Under the pieces are notes generated by a model that ran no database searches, was not told the origin of the DNA, and saw only the letters and a list, made by a program, of their open reading frames with translations. A stretch of DNA of 64,000 bases from Dyadobacter fermentans DSM 18053. Its GTDB lineage: Bacteria; Bacteroidota; Bacteroidia; Cytophagales; Spirosomataceae. Position 1 is the first letter of the stretch, and every line of letters starts with the position of its first letter. The position numbers and the translations under genes are program-made. Location: NCBI RefSeq assembly GCF_000023125.1, contig NC_013037.1, positions 6,426,501-6,490,500 on the forward strand. The letters are read 5' to 3'. Of this stretch, positions 52,191 through 62,200 are shown one piece after another.

Positions 52191-53165
52191 ATGCCCTCAA
52201 CTTTTTGGCGAAGTCCCTTCGCTTTACTTCTCTGTTTCTTTCTGGTGGTCGCAGTGCGTTTCAACCGGAATGATCTGCTGGTGGAACGTTCGCTGGGAGA
52301 TGCCAGGTTTTACATTGGGAACGTCGAGTTTCTCAGAGGCGCGCCCCTCGCATTCAACGTGCAGGCGCCTTTCAACGAGCGCTTGCTGGTGACCCTGGCC
52401 GCGGCGCCGCTGCCGTTTGATCCGATGACGTCCATTAACATCGTCAATGTCGTTTTCCTGCTCGCGTCGCTCTGGTTCCTTTATCAATTGCTGGAACATT
52501 TCCGGTTGGACGATAAGCTGGTTTGGATTGGTTTGTACTTGTTCGTGCTTTCTTTCCCCACATTTTACTACGGTACGATCGGTTACGTTGATTCGGGCGT
52601 TCTGCTGATGATTTTTGCGGGGACTTATGCTATTTATAAGGAAAAACACGCGCTTTTCCTGCTCAGCATCTTTCTGGGGACCATCGCGAAGGAAGGCATT
52701 GTGCTGCTGATCCCCGTCGCGATGGCTTATGCATTTGCCCGGAAAAACTATCGCTGGTACTTTTCGGCGGCTGCGGGGATGGTCGTATACCTGCTGGCGT
52801 GGGGGCTCGTGAAACGGTACATTCCCAACGGGCATGGCGATACGCCGGTGCTCTTCTGGCAGCCGATCACCTGGCGAATCATCTCTAATTTCACCCGTCC
52901 GAATGCTTACATCAGCTCAATCCTGAGCTTCGGGATTCCCGGAGCGATGTGCTGCTACTACCTGTACCGGTTCGGCGGGGCGGTAAAAAGTGCCTGGAAA
53001 GACGAGCTTCCGCTCTGGGTAGGCACAATAGGAGGATACCTGCTGTGGTTTTACACACTTTTCTCCGCCCATACCGACGGCCGTTTCTTCTGGATCGCCT
53101 ACTGCTTTCCGATAGCCCTGGCCATGCTCTGGTGGCGGCGTTTCGGTCCGCCTTACAAGGCGTAG
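52191..53165 (+). CDS. Polytopic membrane protein, glycosyltransferase-like, unknown function
   Basis: 324 residues and about eight membrane helices. The first extracytoplasmic loop (VERSLGDARFYIGNVEFLRGAPLAFNVQAPFNERLL) has an acidic GDARFY motif that resembles the catalytic Asp region of GT-C-type glycosyltransferases. Without a soluble C-terminal domain or conserved neighbours I cannot assign substrate. The ATG at 52191 is used. It diverges from the LytS operon, leaving a 173-bp gap that probably holds both promoters. Confidence 0.6.
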   Translation: MPSTFWRSPFALLLCFFLVVAVRFNRNDLLVERSLGDARFYIGNVEFLRGAPLAFNVQAPFNERLLVTLAAAPLPFDPMTSINIVNVVFLLASLWFLYQLLEHFRLDDKLVWIGLYLFVLSFPTFYYGTIGYVDSGVLLMIFAGTYAIYKEKHALFLLSIFLGTIAKEGIVLLIPVAMAYAFARKNYRWYFSAAAGMVVYLLAWGLVKRYIPNGHGDTPVLFWQPITWRIISNFTRPNAYISSILSFGIPGAMCCYYLYRFGGAVKSAWKDELPLWVGTIGGYLLWFYTLFSAHTDGRFFWIAYCFPIALAMLWWRRFGPPYKA

Positions 53166-53315
53166 GTCGCAAGCGGGCCTATTGGGTTGAGGTTTGCTGT
53201 TACTACTTCATTCTTAACGTTTTATTGATGCGGATACGGTGAAAAGTCTGCATAAATAATTGTAATTTTAGATGAATAGTTTAGCTAAATCTTCTAACTC
53301 AACCCAACAAGCCAA

Positions 53316-54164
53316 ATGATGAAAATTCTATGCAAGTTTGGACTGGTATGGCTGTTCGTCGCGCTGTGCGCGGCATGTGACGACCATGAGACGCCGCAGG
53401 ATGTTGTCATGCAGAAAGGTTTACCGCTGAGTGGTTCCCAAGAGTTTCCGGCGAAGCAAACGCAGGCGACAGGATGGGCCGATGTTTCGTATAATAAAAC
53501 CACGCACATGCTCACGTTCACGCTCAACTGGGCCAACCTCACGGATGTTCCCACAGGCGCGCACATTCATGGAACGGCGGCGCGAGGGAGTAATGCGGGA
53601 ATCAAATTCGATTTTTTTGCCGCTGTTCCAAGGACAACAACCGGCTCCTACTCATCATCGGTGCCTGTGGACGGAACAAGCCTCAATGAAAGCGATCTGC
53701 TGAACGGGCTTTACTATTTCAACATCCACACATCCGTAAATCCCGGCGGCGAGATCAGAGGTCAGATTGAGTTCTACGACCAGCCTCACGTCGTGGTCAA
53801 AAAAGGTATTCCGCTGACGGGCTTGCAGCAAGTGCCGCCGGTGTCGACCGTTTCGTGGGGTACGGTGGATGTGATGTATAACAAATCGACCCATTTGCTG
53901 AGCTATTTTATCAAATGGCAGGATCTGACGGCCACACCTACCGGCGCGCACATTCACGGAACAGCCACCAGAGGTGCCAATGCAGGCATCCAGCACGACT
54001 TTTTTACCAATTTCCCGAAAACTCGTTCCGGTGAATATTCCAATTCGGTGATGGTGGACGGTGTGAAAATCAAGGAAGCAGAGTTGCTCAATGGACTGTA
54101 CTACTTCAATATCCACAACATCATTCATCCAGCGGGCGAAATCCGCGGGCAAATTGAGTTCTGA
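53316..54164 (+). CDS. Lipoprotein with two CHRD domains
   Basis: 282 residues. Lipobox LCAAC (Cys near 21) followed by DDHETPQ. Two tandem CHRD domains, about 28-150 and 155-282, each with the family pattern LPLSGSQEFP / IPLTGLQQVPP, a TGAHIHGTA(A/T)RG block and LLNGLYYFNIH...NPGGEIRGQIEF (second copy HPAGEIRGQIEF). CHRD domains occur in chordin and in many bacterial surface proteins, and their binding role is not settled. The two copies are about half identical, a clear internal duplication. Confidence 0.92.
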   Translation: MMKILCKFGLVWLFVALCAACDDHETPQDVVMQKGLPLSGSQEFPAKQTQATGWADVSYNKTTHMLTFTLNWANLTDVPTGAHIHGTAARGSNAGIKFDFFAAVPRTTTGSYSSSVPVDGTSLNESDLLNGLYYFNIHTSVNPGGEIRGQIEFYDQPHVVVKKGIPLTGLQQVPPVSTVSWGTVDVMYNKSTHLLSYFIKWQDLTATPTGAHIHGTATRGANAGIQHDFFTNFPKTRSGEYSNSVMVDGVKIKEAELLNGLYYFNIHNIIHPAGEIRGQIEF

Positions 54165-54180
54165 TATCATTAGCCCATTA

Positions 54181-54225
54181 CCAAACGATCCCACCCTGTA
54201 TCACGGGGCGGGATCGTTTGGTTTT
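54181..54225 (+). terminator. Rho-independent terminator
   Basis: A 12-bp perfect stem CCAAACGATCCC (54181-54192) / GGGATCGTTTGG (54210-54221) followed by TTTT. It lies 16 bp after the CHRD stop and before the convergent BtuB-like gene. Confidence 0.92.
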
Positions 54226-54249
54226 AGCACGCGGATGCAGAAGTAGATA

Positions 54250-56439
54250 TCAGAAATTCTTCATATACCGAACCGACAATGCCCGGCCCGGCAGGTTGTA
54301 GCCGCGTTTTTCGTAGTAATTCTCGTCGGTCACATTGTTCAGTTTCAATGCGATGGTGTGGCCGCCGGTAATCCGGAACTGAGCCACGAAATCGAGCACC
54401 ATGTATTGCGGATATTCGATTTCCGGGTTGATAGGATCGGTGTAGTCGATGTCCTTTCTTGTTCCCACCGATCTGCCCGAAAGCCGCAGTTGCAGCCACT
54501 TCATATTATCGTAAGCGAGGCCGAAGTTAAAGGTATTCCGGGCCACATTCTGAATGTCGCGCCGAATCCCGGATGCATCCGTGCTCACGATCAGCTCCTT
54601 TGCCTTGATAATTGAATTGCCGTTCCAGAATGCCCTTAATGAATAGCGATAGTCGGCTTTTGCACCAAAATCGTACGACAGTTCCGTTTCGAGACCGGTA
54701 ATTTCCGCGTCGGCAGCATTCACGAACGAAGCGCGGGAGGTAATGACGTCGCCGTTTTCCAGCGGCTCATTCACGACGGTGATGATCTTGGCAATGCGGT
54801 TATTGACTTTGGTTTGATAAAACGTCGCGCTGGCCGCGAAGCCGGATTTCGGTTTGTTGAAATCAAGCCCTAAGTCCCAGCTCAGGCTGCTCTCATTCTT
54901 CAAATCGGGATTTCCTGCTGTGACGGCAATGCGGCCTTTCGAATCGCGCACTTCATTATAGCCGGCCACGCTGTACGCGTCGGTGGTCACGAATGCGCGG
55001 CCGATATTCGCCTTCACGCGCAGCGATGGGCGTAACGCGTACGTAACCCCCAGGCTCGGGCTGGTGAACGGGGTTGTTTTCTTACCGGCTTTGTAGCTGG
55101 GCAGCAGCGGCGTTTCGCGCACGTCGAACGTGATATGATCCAGCCGAATGCCCGGTTGCAGGGTAAGGTTACCGATATTCAGCAGGGCTTGTCCGAAGAA
55201 TGCGCTCGAAATCAGCGCATATTCCGGCTGCGTCGGGGCACGTTCGGTGGTGTCGTTGGTCCAGCGGCGGCTGTTGGTGGACGCTTGCAGGTAGTCGTAG
55301 CCCAATATCACCGAATGCCGGCCCAGGTTCCAGACATCCTTCACCTGCACGCCTTTCCATGCATTGTGGCCCTGCGCCGATTGGAACGGTATTACCCGCT
55401 TGCCTGAGACGTTTTGTGTGTAGTTCCGGGTGTTTTCTTCCGAAGCATAAACCTTTACGCTCGGGCTGTGCTGCCCGATCTGGCCCGTCAATGCAACGTC
55501 CAGCGCCTGGCGGTCCACATCTTTGGTGCTGGCTTCCGTACTGCCCGACGACAGTTCGCCCGGCGACTCCACATCCCCGGCCTGGAACCGCTCGCCGCGC
55601 GCATCCACACGCCAGCGGTCGCTAAGCTGATAGCCCAGCCGCAGCGATCCCGAGAAATAATGCAGTTTCGTGAATGGCCGCCGGTCGCCGTCACCGGTCG
55701 TTTCGTCGGTTTCCACGACAGGGCGGTCGGTGTAGTTTTTCTGCGCGTGTTGATAGCCAAATGCATTCCGCAGCCAGTTATCATCCCCGATTTTATAATC
55801 TTTCGACCTTTCCAGATAGCTGAAAATCAGATCATAGTCGAGTTTAGATGTGATATTGCCGCCGGTATTGACCCCCGCCTGCACGGTTTTAAAACTGCCG
55901 TATTCCAGGAACGCATTGCCGGAAGGAGCGCCTTTGGAGCGTTTAGTGATGACGTTGATCACCCCGCCCATTGCCTGCGAGCCGTAAAGCGACGACGCCG
56001 GGCCTTTCAGCACTTCAATCCGCTCAATGCCATTCAAATTGATCTGCGAAAGATTGGTGGCCCCCGCGGGGCGGCCGTCTATCAGCAGCAGCGTGCGCTG
56101 GTTCAGACCGGAAAATTGCGGCCGAAAACCGCGGATGCCGATGCCGGAAGAGAGGTTGGGATACTGGATCACATCTACTGCCGCGGTCTTCCTGACGATG
56201 TCGGTGAGGTCATTCGCGGGCGTCATTTGGACATCTTCCCTGGAAATAAGGTCGAGCTTCTGCGCGATCTTTTCTTTTTTGGTTTCAAAGCGTGTGGCCG
56301 TCACCACCACCGCATCAAGCGTTTTGCGGCCGGTTGAATCGGCAGCCGTTTCTTGCGCGGAAACAATGGAAGTGACTAAAAATGAGAGCAATAGTCCGCC
56401 CGCGGAAATGCGGGCCGTCTGGTAAAATAGGGTATGCAT
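54250..56439 (-). CDS. TonB-dependent cobalamin receptor (BtuB-like)
   Basis: 729 residues. Signal peptide, then a TonB-box-like start (TLDAVVVTATRFE), plug (DIVRKTAAVDVIQYPNLSSGIGIRGFRP ... NQRTLLLIDGRPAGATNLSQINLNGIERIEVLKGPASSLYGSQAMGGVINVITKRS) and a barrel ending ALSVRYMKNF. On its own this would be called a generic TonB receptor. The cobalamin call rests on its position: second gene of an operon led by a cobalamin riboswitch, 3 bp after a cobalt-type permease, and next to B12 synthesis genes. Confidence 0.85.
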   Translation of the reverse strand: MHTLFYQTARISAGGLLLSFLVTSIVSAQETAADSTGRKTLDAVVVTATRFETKKEKIAQKLDLISREDVQMTPANDLTDIVRKTAAVDVIQYPNLSSGIGIRGFRPQFSGLNQRTLLLIDGRPAGATNLSQINLNGIERIEVLKGPASSLYGSQAMGGVINVITKRSKGAPSGNAFLEYGSFKTVQAGVNTGGNITSKLDYDLIFSYLERSKDYKIGDDNWLRNAFGYQHAQKNYTDRPVVETDETTGDGDRRPFTKLHYFSGSLRLGYQLSDRWRVDARGERFQAGDVESPGELSSGSTEASTKDVDRQALDVALTGQIGQHSPSVKVYASEENTRNYTQNVSGKRVIPFQSAQGHNAWKGVQVKDVWNLGRHSVILGYDYLQASTNSRRWTNDTTERAPTQPEYALISSAFFGQALLNIGNLTLQPGIRLDHITFDVRETPLLPSYKAGKKTTPFTSPSLGVTYALRPSLRVKANIGRAFVTTDAYSVAGYNEVRDSKGRIAVTAGNPDLKNESSLSWDLGLDFNKPKSGFAASATFYQTKVNNRIAKIITVVNEPLENGDVITSRASFVNAADAEITGLETELSYDFGAKADYRYSLRAFWNGNSIIKAKELIVSTDASGIRRDIQNVARNTFNFGLAYDNMKWLQLRLSGRSVGTRKDIDYTDPINPEIEYPQYMVLDFVAQFRITGGHTIALKLNNVTDENYYEKRGYNLPGRALSVRYMKNF

Positions 56440-56442
56440 TGA

Positions 56443-57102
56443 TTAGGATTGAAATGATTCAAAAAGTGTTGCGGCACCGATAAAGATCGAAAATGCGCCG
56501 ACGAGGTAGTTCACCACCATCAGAAAACGCTCACGTTTTCCCGCAAACCGACCGACCGAAAAAGCAAAGAAATAGCCATAGGCGGACATCGAAAGGATAA
56601 TCCCGACGCTTTGCAGGACGATAATCCACACAGCCGTGGTGGCATCCCGCGCCGCCAGCGTAAGCGCCACGGCACAAGCACCGCCGGTCCCGGCCAGGCC
56701 ATGAACCATTCCCACCCAGAACGAACGGCTAACCTTGCCCTCCTGGACAGTGGCAGCGGGCTTTTGCGTCCGGAAATTCCGACGGATCGCCAGAATGCCC
56801 AACCAGATCATCAGCGGGCCTACGAGCAACTCCACCTGATCGGCCACTTGCAGGGATAGCGTGGATTTGAGCAAAAGCACCAGCACGGCAAACGAAATGA
56901 GCGTAACCGAATGCCCGAGCGCCCAATGCGACGACCGCCAGATGAGTTTCCACCGGAGGGCCGCGCTCGGCCGGGCTGTGCCCCGCCGGTCCGGACCTTC
57001 ACTTTCTTCTGTGGCAAGAACCGAAACCGCGGCCATGTGGTCGGGCTCGAAGGAATGCTGCACGCCAAGCAGCAACGAGTCAATTAGCAGATACTGAATC
57101 AT
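56443..57102 (-). CDS. Inner-membrane cobalt/nickel permease-like protein (UreH/NicO-type)
   Basis: 219 residues with six hydrophobic segments. The first carries GVQHSFEPDHMAAVSVL, matching the His-x4-Asp-His metal motif of NiCoT/UreH-like transporters; the second hallmark is GHSVTLISF. A Gly-rich helix (GMVHGLAGTGGACAVAL) is also typical. Directly downstream of a cobalamin riboswitch and 3 bp before a BtuB-like receptor, cobalt is the probable substrate. Whether it transports alone or with another component is unknown. Confidence 0.8.
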   Translation of the reverse strand: MIQYLLIDSLLLGVQHSFEPDHMAAVSVLATEESEGPDRRGTARPSAALRWKLIWRSSHWALGHSVTLISFAVLVLLLKSTLSLQVADQVELLVGPLMIWLGILAIRRNFRTQKPAATVQEGKVSRSFWVGMVHGLAGTGGACAVALTLAARDATTAVWIIVLQSVGIILSMSAYGYFFAFSVGRFAGKRERFLMVVNYLVGAFSIFIGAATLFESFQS

Positions 57103-57220
57103 TTGGATTTCCGCATAAATTAGAAAATAACTTATGGGAGAATGCAGGGAAGAGCGAAGCCGCCATGCAGCCCGCCGTTTCCTCTTGCCTTTCTTCCCGA
57201 AAGCAAAACCGGAACATTCA

Positions 57221-57460
57221 ACGGCAGGTCTTCTGGCTCGTTCAACTCTTGCGCCTTCCCGGGGGAATGATTGAATGACTGAATGATTGAATGACCGAAT
57301 AAATTCTATTCAATCATTCAATCATTCAGTCATTCGATCATTCAAATTTCGATCCCAGTGACATCAGACAAGAGCATCGTTAGTGAACTTACAGCAGCGG
57401 GTACTGCTCCGGATTTGCACCGGATTCCCTTTTAATCACGCCGGAGGCGCGAACCAATGA
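57221..57460 (-). ncRNA. Cobalamin riboswitch controlling the permease-receptor operon
   Basis: Read on the minus strand: GGGAATCCGGTGCAAATCCG, then a GTACCCGCTGCTGTAAG segment, GTCACTGGG, CCCGGGAAGGCGCAAGAG, and the B12 box AGCCAGAAGACCTGCC (57238-57223). These are the conserved blocks of the cobalamin aptamer in order. Between the CACTGGG and CCCGGGAAGG blocks, where a peripheral stem normally lies, is a long hairpin of GAATGATT-type repeats (57265-57343). The aptamer ends about 120 nt before the first gene's ATG; the intervening leader contains the expression platform, which I did not resolve. Confidence 0.93.
57265..57343. repeat. GAATGATT-type repeat hairpin inside the riboswitch
   Basis: Left arm 57265-57300 has four 8-mer units (GAATGATT, GAATGACT, GAATGATT, GAATGACC) plus GAAT. 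The right arm 57308-57343 is their reverse complement in order, with a 7-base loop. The variant second unit is matched in both arms. In the minus-strand RNA only one position of 36 is unpaired, counting G-U wobbles. The same unit forms the array at 12721-12800. Confidence 0.93.
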
Positions 57461-57466
57461 ATGTTG

Positions 57467-57474
57467 CAAAGCTA
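57467..57474 (-). promoter_or_regulatory. -7 promoter element of the minus-strand riboswitch transcript
   Basis: On the minus strand this reads TAGCTTTG, a perfect TAnnTTTG element. It lies about 7 bp upstream of the apparent 5' end of the riboswitch near 57460, just where a transcription start is expected. The plus-strand promoter should lie in the same 100-bp gap; TACCTTTA at 57519-57526 is the best, imperfect, candidate. Confidence 0.6.
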
Positions 57475-57564
57475 GGTGTTTTTGTCGGAGATAAGCCAGA
57501 AAAATACCCGAATACCGTTACCTTTACGGCACAAAAAGTTCTTTAACATACTTCTCCAACAGGA

Positions 57565-57700
57565 AATGGTACTGCGTATCAACGCATTACGGGGGAATCG
57601 TCGGGGCCACCCATGTGGTGGAAATCACGAGCTGTCGCGCAACTGTAAAGGGTTATCGATTCGATGACCTAAGCCAGAACACCCATCCTTTCCTTGTTGA
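57565..57700 (+). ncRNA. Cobalamin riboswitch controlling cobB-cobN
   Basis: Conserved aptamer blocks on the plus strand: GGGGGAATCG at 57591, the GGAAATCACGAGCTG segment, CGCGCAACTGTAAAGGG (57636-57652) and a degenerate B12 box AGCCAGAACACCC (57672-57684). Distal to it is TGCTTTCGCGGTATGAAGC, similar to TGCTTTCGGG downstream of the minus-strand aptamer, suggesting a shared expression-platform design. The aptamer ends about 165 nt before the cobB ATG; 57701-57864 holds the rest of the leader and no gene. Confidence 0.85.
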
Positions 57701-57864
57701 CAATGCTTTCGCGGTATGAAGCAGGGTCTCGTTTGGATATTCATCGGATTTTCGCCCGCCCCGGCAATCCGACGATCACCGGGTAACATCTCGTCCCGGG
57801 GAATGCCTTTCTGTTTTCTTTACTATCGAATGCGTTTGAAGTTGTCCATACTTTGAATTCAGCG

Positions 57865-59262
57865 ATGGTGAATATGTCTGTTTCAAAATCCAGTTTCCTG
57901 ATCTCTGCTCCGTCGAGCAACTCGGGCAAGACCACGCTGACGCTGGGATTGCTGCGGGCATTGCGCGACCGTGGGTTTGGTGTGCAGCCGTTCAAATGCG
58001 GGCCCGATTATATCGATACCATCCACCATACCAATGCCGCCGGCCGGCCGGGCGTGAACCTGGATACGTTCATGGCTTCGGAGGCGCACATGCGGGCGGT
58101 ATACGCGCATTATGCCTCGCAGGCGGACGTGAGCGTGGCCGAGGGCGTGATGGGGCTTTTCGATGGGGCCGACAAGATGAAAGGCAGCAGCGCGGAAATA
58201 GCGACGTTGCTCGATATTCCGGTGGTGCTGGTGATTAATGCGCAGTCGATGGCCTATTCCGCGGCGCCGCTCATTTACGGGCTGAAAAATTTCCATGCGG
58301 GCATTCGGGTCGTAGGCGCGATCTTCAATTTTGTGGGTACGGAATCGCATTACCGGTTTTTGCAGGATGCCTGCGCCGATGCTGGTGTGGAAGCCCTTGG
58401 CTACCTGCCCAGGAACGAGGCGCTGCATATTCCTTCGCGGCATCTGGGCCTGCGTATTTCCACCGAAACCAATTACGAACAAATTATCCGGCGGCTGGCG
58501 GAAGTTATCCCGCAGACGGTGGATCTTGATCGTTTGCTTGAAATCACTTCCAGTAAGCATTCAAGTGACGATGCAGGAGCACTGTCCGTTCAGGAAAAGA
58601 TTTTAAATATTGAAAATCAAACTATTGCATGGCCGCGTCAGTCCCCGAAACTCCGCATTACAATTGCACGGGACGAGGCATTCTCTTTCCTATACCATCA
58701 GAATGTGGAAACGCTGCGGGCATTTGGCGACGTGCAATGGTTCAGCCCGGTGCATGACGCCGGTTTACCCGAAACCGACCTGCTTTACCTGCCCGGAGGC
58801 TATCCCGAACTGTTTGCGGAACAATTGTCGGGCAACCAGTCCATGCGCGATAGCATACGCCAGTATTGTGAAAACGGCGGATTGGCCTACGCGGAATGCG
58901 GCGGGCTGATGTACCTCGGCAGGGAACTCATTGATGACCATGGAAATGCGTTCGAAATGGCCGGCGTGCTCGATTGCGTTACTACGCTCCAATATTCGAA
59001 AATGACGCTGGGTTACCGCACAATGCGCTGGGACGGGCTGGAAGTGAACGGCCACGAGTTTCACTACTCCACTTTTAGAGAGAATCCGCCGCAGGGGCCG
59101 CTCGCGCAAATGACCAATGCGCGCGGTGTGCCGGTGCCGACGCAGCTTTTTAATGTGAAAAATACATTCGCATCCTACACCCACTTCTACTGGGCCGATA
59201 AGCCGGAATTTATCCGGCACCTCATCAACCAAACCACCAAAAAAGCAGAAAGCCGCCCATGA
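57865..59262 (+). CDS. cobB: Cobyrinate a,c-diamide synthase (CobB/CbiA)
   Basis: About 465 residues. The N-terminal ATPase domain opens [22 protein letters not shown] (P-loop variant) with [24 protein letters not shown] and [13 protein letters not shown]; the C-terminal class-I glutamine amidotransferase domain has [14 protein letters not shown] and [15 protein letters not shown] with the nucleophile Cys. It amidates the a and c side chains of (hydrogeno)byrinate or cobyrinate using glutamine. The start is at 57865 or the next Met at 57874. Stop and cobN start overlap as ATGA, so the two are translationally coupled. It is the first gene after the plus-strand riboswitch. Confidence 0.95.
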   Translation: MVNMSVSKSSFLISAPSSNSGKTTLTLGLLRALRDRGFGVQPFKCGPDYIDTIHHTNAAGRPGVNLDTFMASEAHMRAVYAHYASQADVSVAEGVMGLFDGADKMKGSSAEIATLLDIPVVLVINAQSMAYSAAPLIYGLKNFHAGIRVVGAIFNFVGTESHYRFLQDACADAGVEALGYLPRNEALHIPSRHLGLRISTETNYEQIIRRLAEVIPQTVDLDRLLEITSSKHSSDDAGALSVQEKILNIENQTIAWPRQSPKLRITIARDEAFSFLYHQNVETLRAFGDVQWFSPVHDAGLPETDLLYLPGGYPELFAEQLSGNQSMRDSIRQYCENGGLAYAECGGLMYLGRELIDDHGNAFEMAGVLDCVTTLQYSKMTLGYRTMRWDGLEVNGHEFHYSTFRENPPQGPLAQMTNARGVPVPTQLFNVKNTFASYTHFYWADKPEFIRHLINQTTKKAESRP

Positions 59263-62200
59263 AACGCCAGCGTGTTACCCGTTCCGATGGAAAATCGATC
59301 AACCTCGTGCAGCGGCGCGGGCATCTTTCATATTGCTACAATGCCTGCTGCTGCGGACGGGTCGACCGCGGCTATGCGCCCATTCCGGTGGAGTTGTATA
59401 AAAACGAATGGCTCCGGCGCAAGCTGCGCAACGTGGTGCACATGACTAAGGGCGGCTGCCTGGGACCATGCACGCTGGCAAACGTGGTAACGCTTCTGTT
59501 CGACGGGCATTCGGTGTGGTTCCATTCCATCAATTATGAATGGCAGATCATCGCGATTTTTGATTATATCGAAAGCATGGTGAAGGCCGACAGGTACCTC
59601 GTGCCGCCGTCGGACCTGGCCGAATATGTATTTCAATTTTATACGTGGAAAGGTTCCGAAGCCTCTACGGCACTCGGACAGACCGCCGTACCCACAGACG
59701 GTATCGTTTTTCTCACCCACGCCGACACCGACCTGCTTACGCTCGACCGCGCCATGCAGCTGCTGCCCGACGACTTTCCCAAAACGACCGGCATTGGCCT
59801 GATGGCGATCAAAAGCGAGGAGCAAATGCAGCAGCTATTACAGCGCGAAATCGCCGGGGCGAAAATCATCATCGTCCGCATTCACGGCAGGCTGAGCAGC
59901 ATTCCCGGGTTTAATGAACTCGTGAAACTGGCCGGCCAGCGCGGGCAGCACCTGATCGTCGTGAGCGGAACGGGCGAGCTGAACCCCGAGTTTGCGGCCG
60001 TTTCCACCGTGTCGCCCGCCATTTTGCACGAAACGTTGGCCTATTTGCAGGCAGGCGGATACAATAACCTGATTTCGCTGCTCAGCTACCTTTCCGACCA
60101 TTTGCTGATGACCGGCTTCGGGGCCGATGCACCGGTACATTTGCCCGAGCACGGCATTTACCACCCCGATCTGCCCGAGTTTGCAGACCTGGCCGACTGG
60201 CTGAAACACCGCGATCCCGCTCTGGCGACCATTGGCATTACCTTCTACCGCGCGCACTGGCTCAGCGGCAATACTGCTTTCGTGGATGCGATGATCCGTT
60301 CGCTCGAAGACCGTGGCGTGAATGTGCTGCCGGTATTTACGTCCTCGCTCAAATCCGTGGACAATGCCACCGGTAAGCCGCTTGCATTCAAGTACTTCGA
60401 TACTGCGGCGGGGACGGGTATTGATGTGCTGGTGAACACGATTTCCTTTGCCATGACGGACATCCGTCCGGCGGGGCAGACGAGTAATGCACCGGAGGCA
60501 CTACTTGACATGAATGTGCCTGTTTTGCAGGCTATTACGAGCGGTATGGGCGCTGGGCCGTGGGAATCATCGTCGCGCGGACTCAATCCGCTGGATACGG
60601 CCATGAATGTGGCTATCCCGGAGTTCGACGGACGCATTATCACCGTCCCGGTTTCATTCAAGGAGAAAGGAAAGGAAGCGCGCGGCTATGTGCCGTTGGA
60701 TAACCGCGTTGAGCGTGTTGCTGGTATAGCTGTTCGTTTTGCAAGACTAAAACATTTGAGGAATGCGGATAAGAAAGTCGCATTCATTTTAACCAATTCC
60801 AATACAAAGGCCTCGCAGATCGGTAATGCCGTGGGACTCGACGCGCCGGCTTCGCTGCTGCAAATCCTCCGGGCGATGCGCGACGAGGGCTACCGCATTG
60901 GCGACTTGCCGGCGAGCGGAACGGATCTGATCCATTCGCTGATCGACCGTTGCGCTTATGACGCGGACTTTCTCACGCCCGGGCAGCTGGCGCAGGCGGC
61001 CGCGCACGTGTCGGCAGCACGATATGCCGGTTGGTTTGAAGAACTGCCCGACACGGCACGCGGGAAAATGCTGAAACAATGGGACCCGCCTCCCGGCGAA
61101 ACTTACGTGCACGACGGGCACATTGCCCTGGCCGGGCTCGACCTGGGGAATGCATTTGTGGCATTGCAGCCGCCGAGGGGATACGGAATGGATCCCGATG
61201 CGATTTACCACAAGCCCGATCTGCCTCCCACGCACCATTATTACGCATTGTACCGCTGGCTCCGCGACGATTGGGGCGCCGACGCCATCGTGCATGTAGG
61301 CAAGCACGGCACGTTGGAATGGCTGCCGGGAAAAGGGATCGGATTGTCGGAAAACTGCTTTCCCGATGCATTTCTGGCCGATTTACCATTGTTTTACCCC
61401 TTTATCATCAACGACCCCGGCGAAGGTTCGCAGGCCAAACGGCGCGCGCACGCGGTGATCGTCGACCATCTCACGCCGCCTATGACTTCGGCGGATACTT
61501 ATGGCGAACTCGCGCAGCTTACGCAGCTGGTGGACGAGTATTACCAGGTCGAAAGCCTCGATCCCTCGAAACTGCCGCTGCTGCAAAGGCAGATCTGGGA
61601 CCTGATTCAACAGACTAACCTCGACGCCGACCTTTCGGCTATGCTCAGCCGCGACCACGGCGACCATAAACATGACTGGGACGATGAAATGACGCCCGAA
61701 GGCGTGCCGGTGAGCCTCACCGAAATGGATGGCAAGGACATTGCCCACCTGATCGAGGACATCGACGGATACCTGTGCGAGCTGGGCGCGGCGCAGATCC
61801 GCAACGGGCTGCACACTTTGGGTGAAATGCCCGAAGGCGAGGCGCTCATTGATATGCTGCAATCGCTTACAAGGCTCCCAAACGGCCCCATTCCGGGCAT
61901 GCAGGCGACATTGGCACATTTATATGGTTTAGAAATCAATACACTTCATCAACAAAAAGGACATAAACTACCCGAACCGGCCGAAAATCTGGCTGACTGG
62001 GCGGGAAGGCCGATCGTGACTGCCGCCGACGCGCTGGAAGTGCTCGATGAAATGGCCTCCCACATGATGCGCCTCTTCGAACATTACCGATTTGACGTAC
62101 AGGCTGCCGACCGAATAATATTCGAATCCATTCACCGCGATCCGACGCTGCCCGAAATGGCCGCCCTGCGTGCGATACTCGCATTTGTATCGCAGGAACT

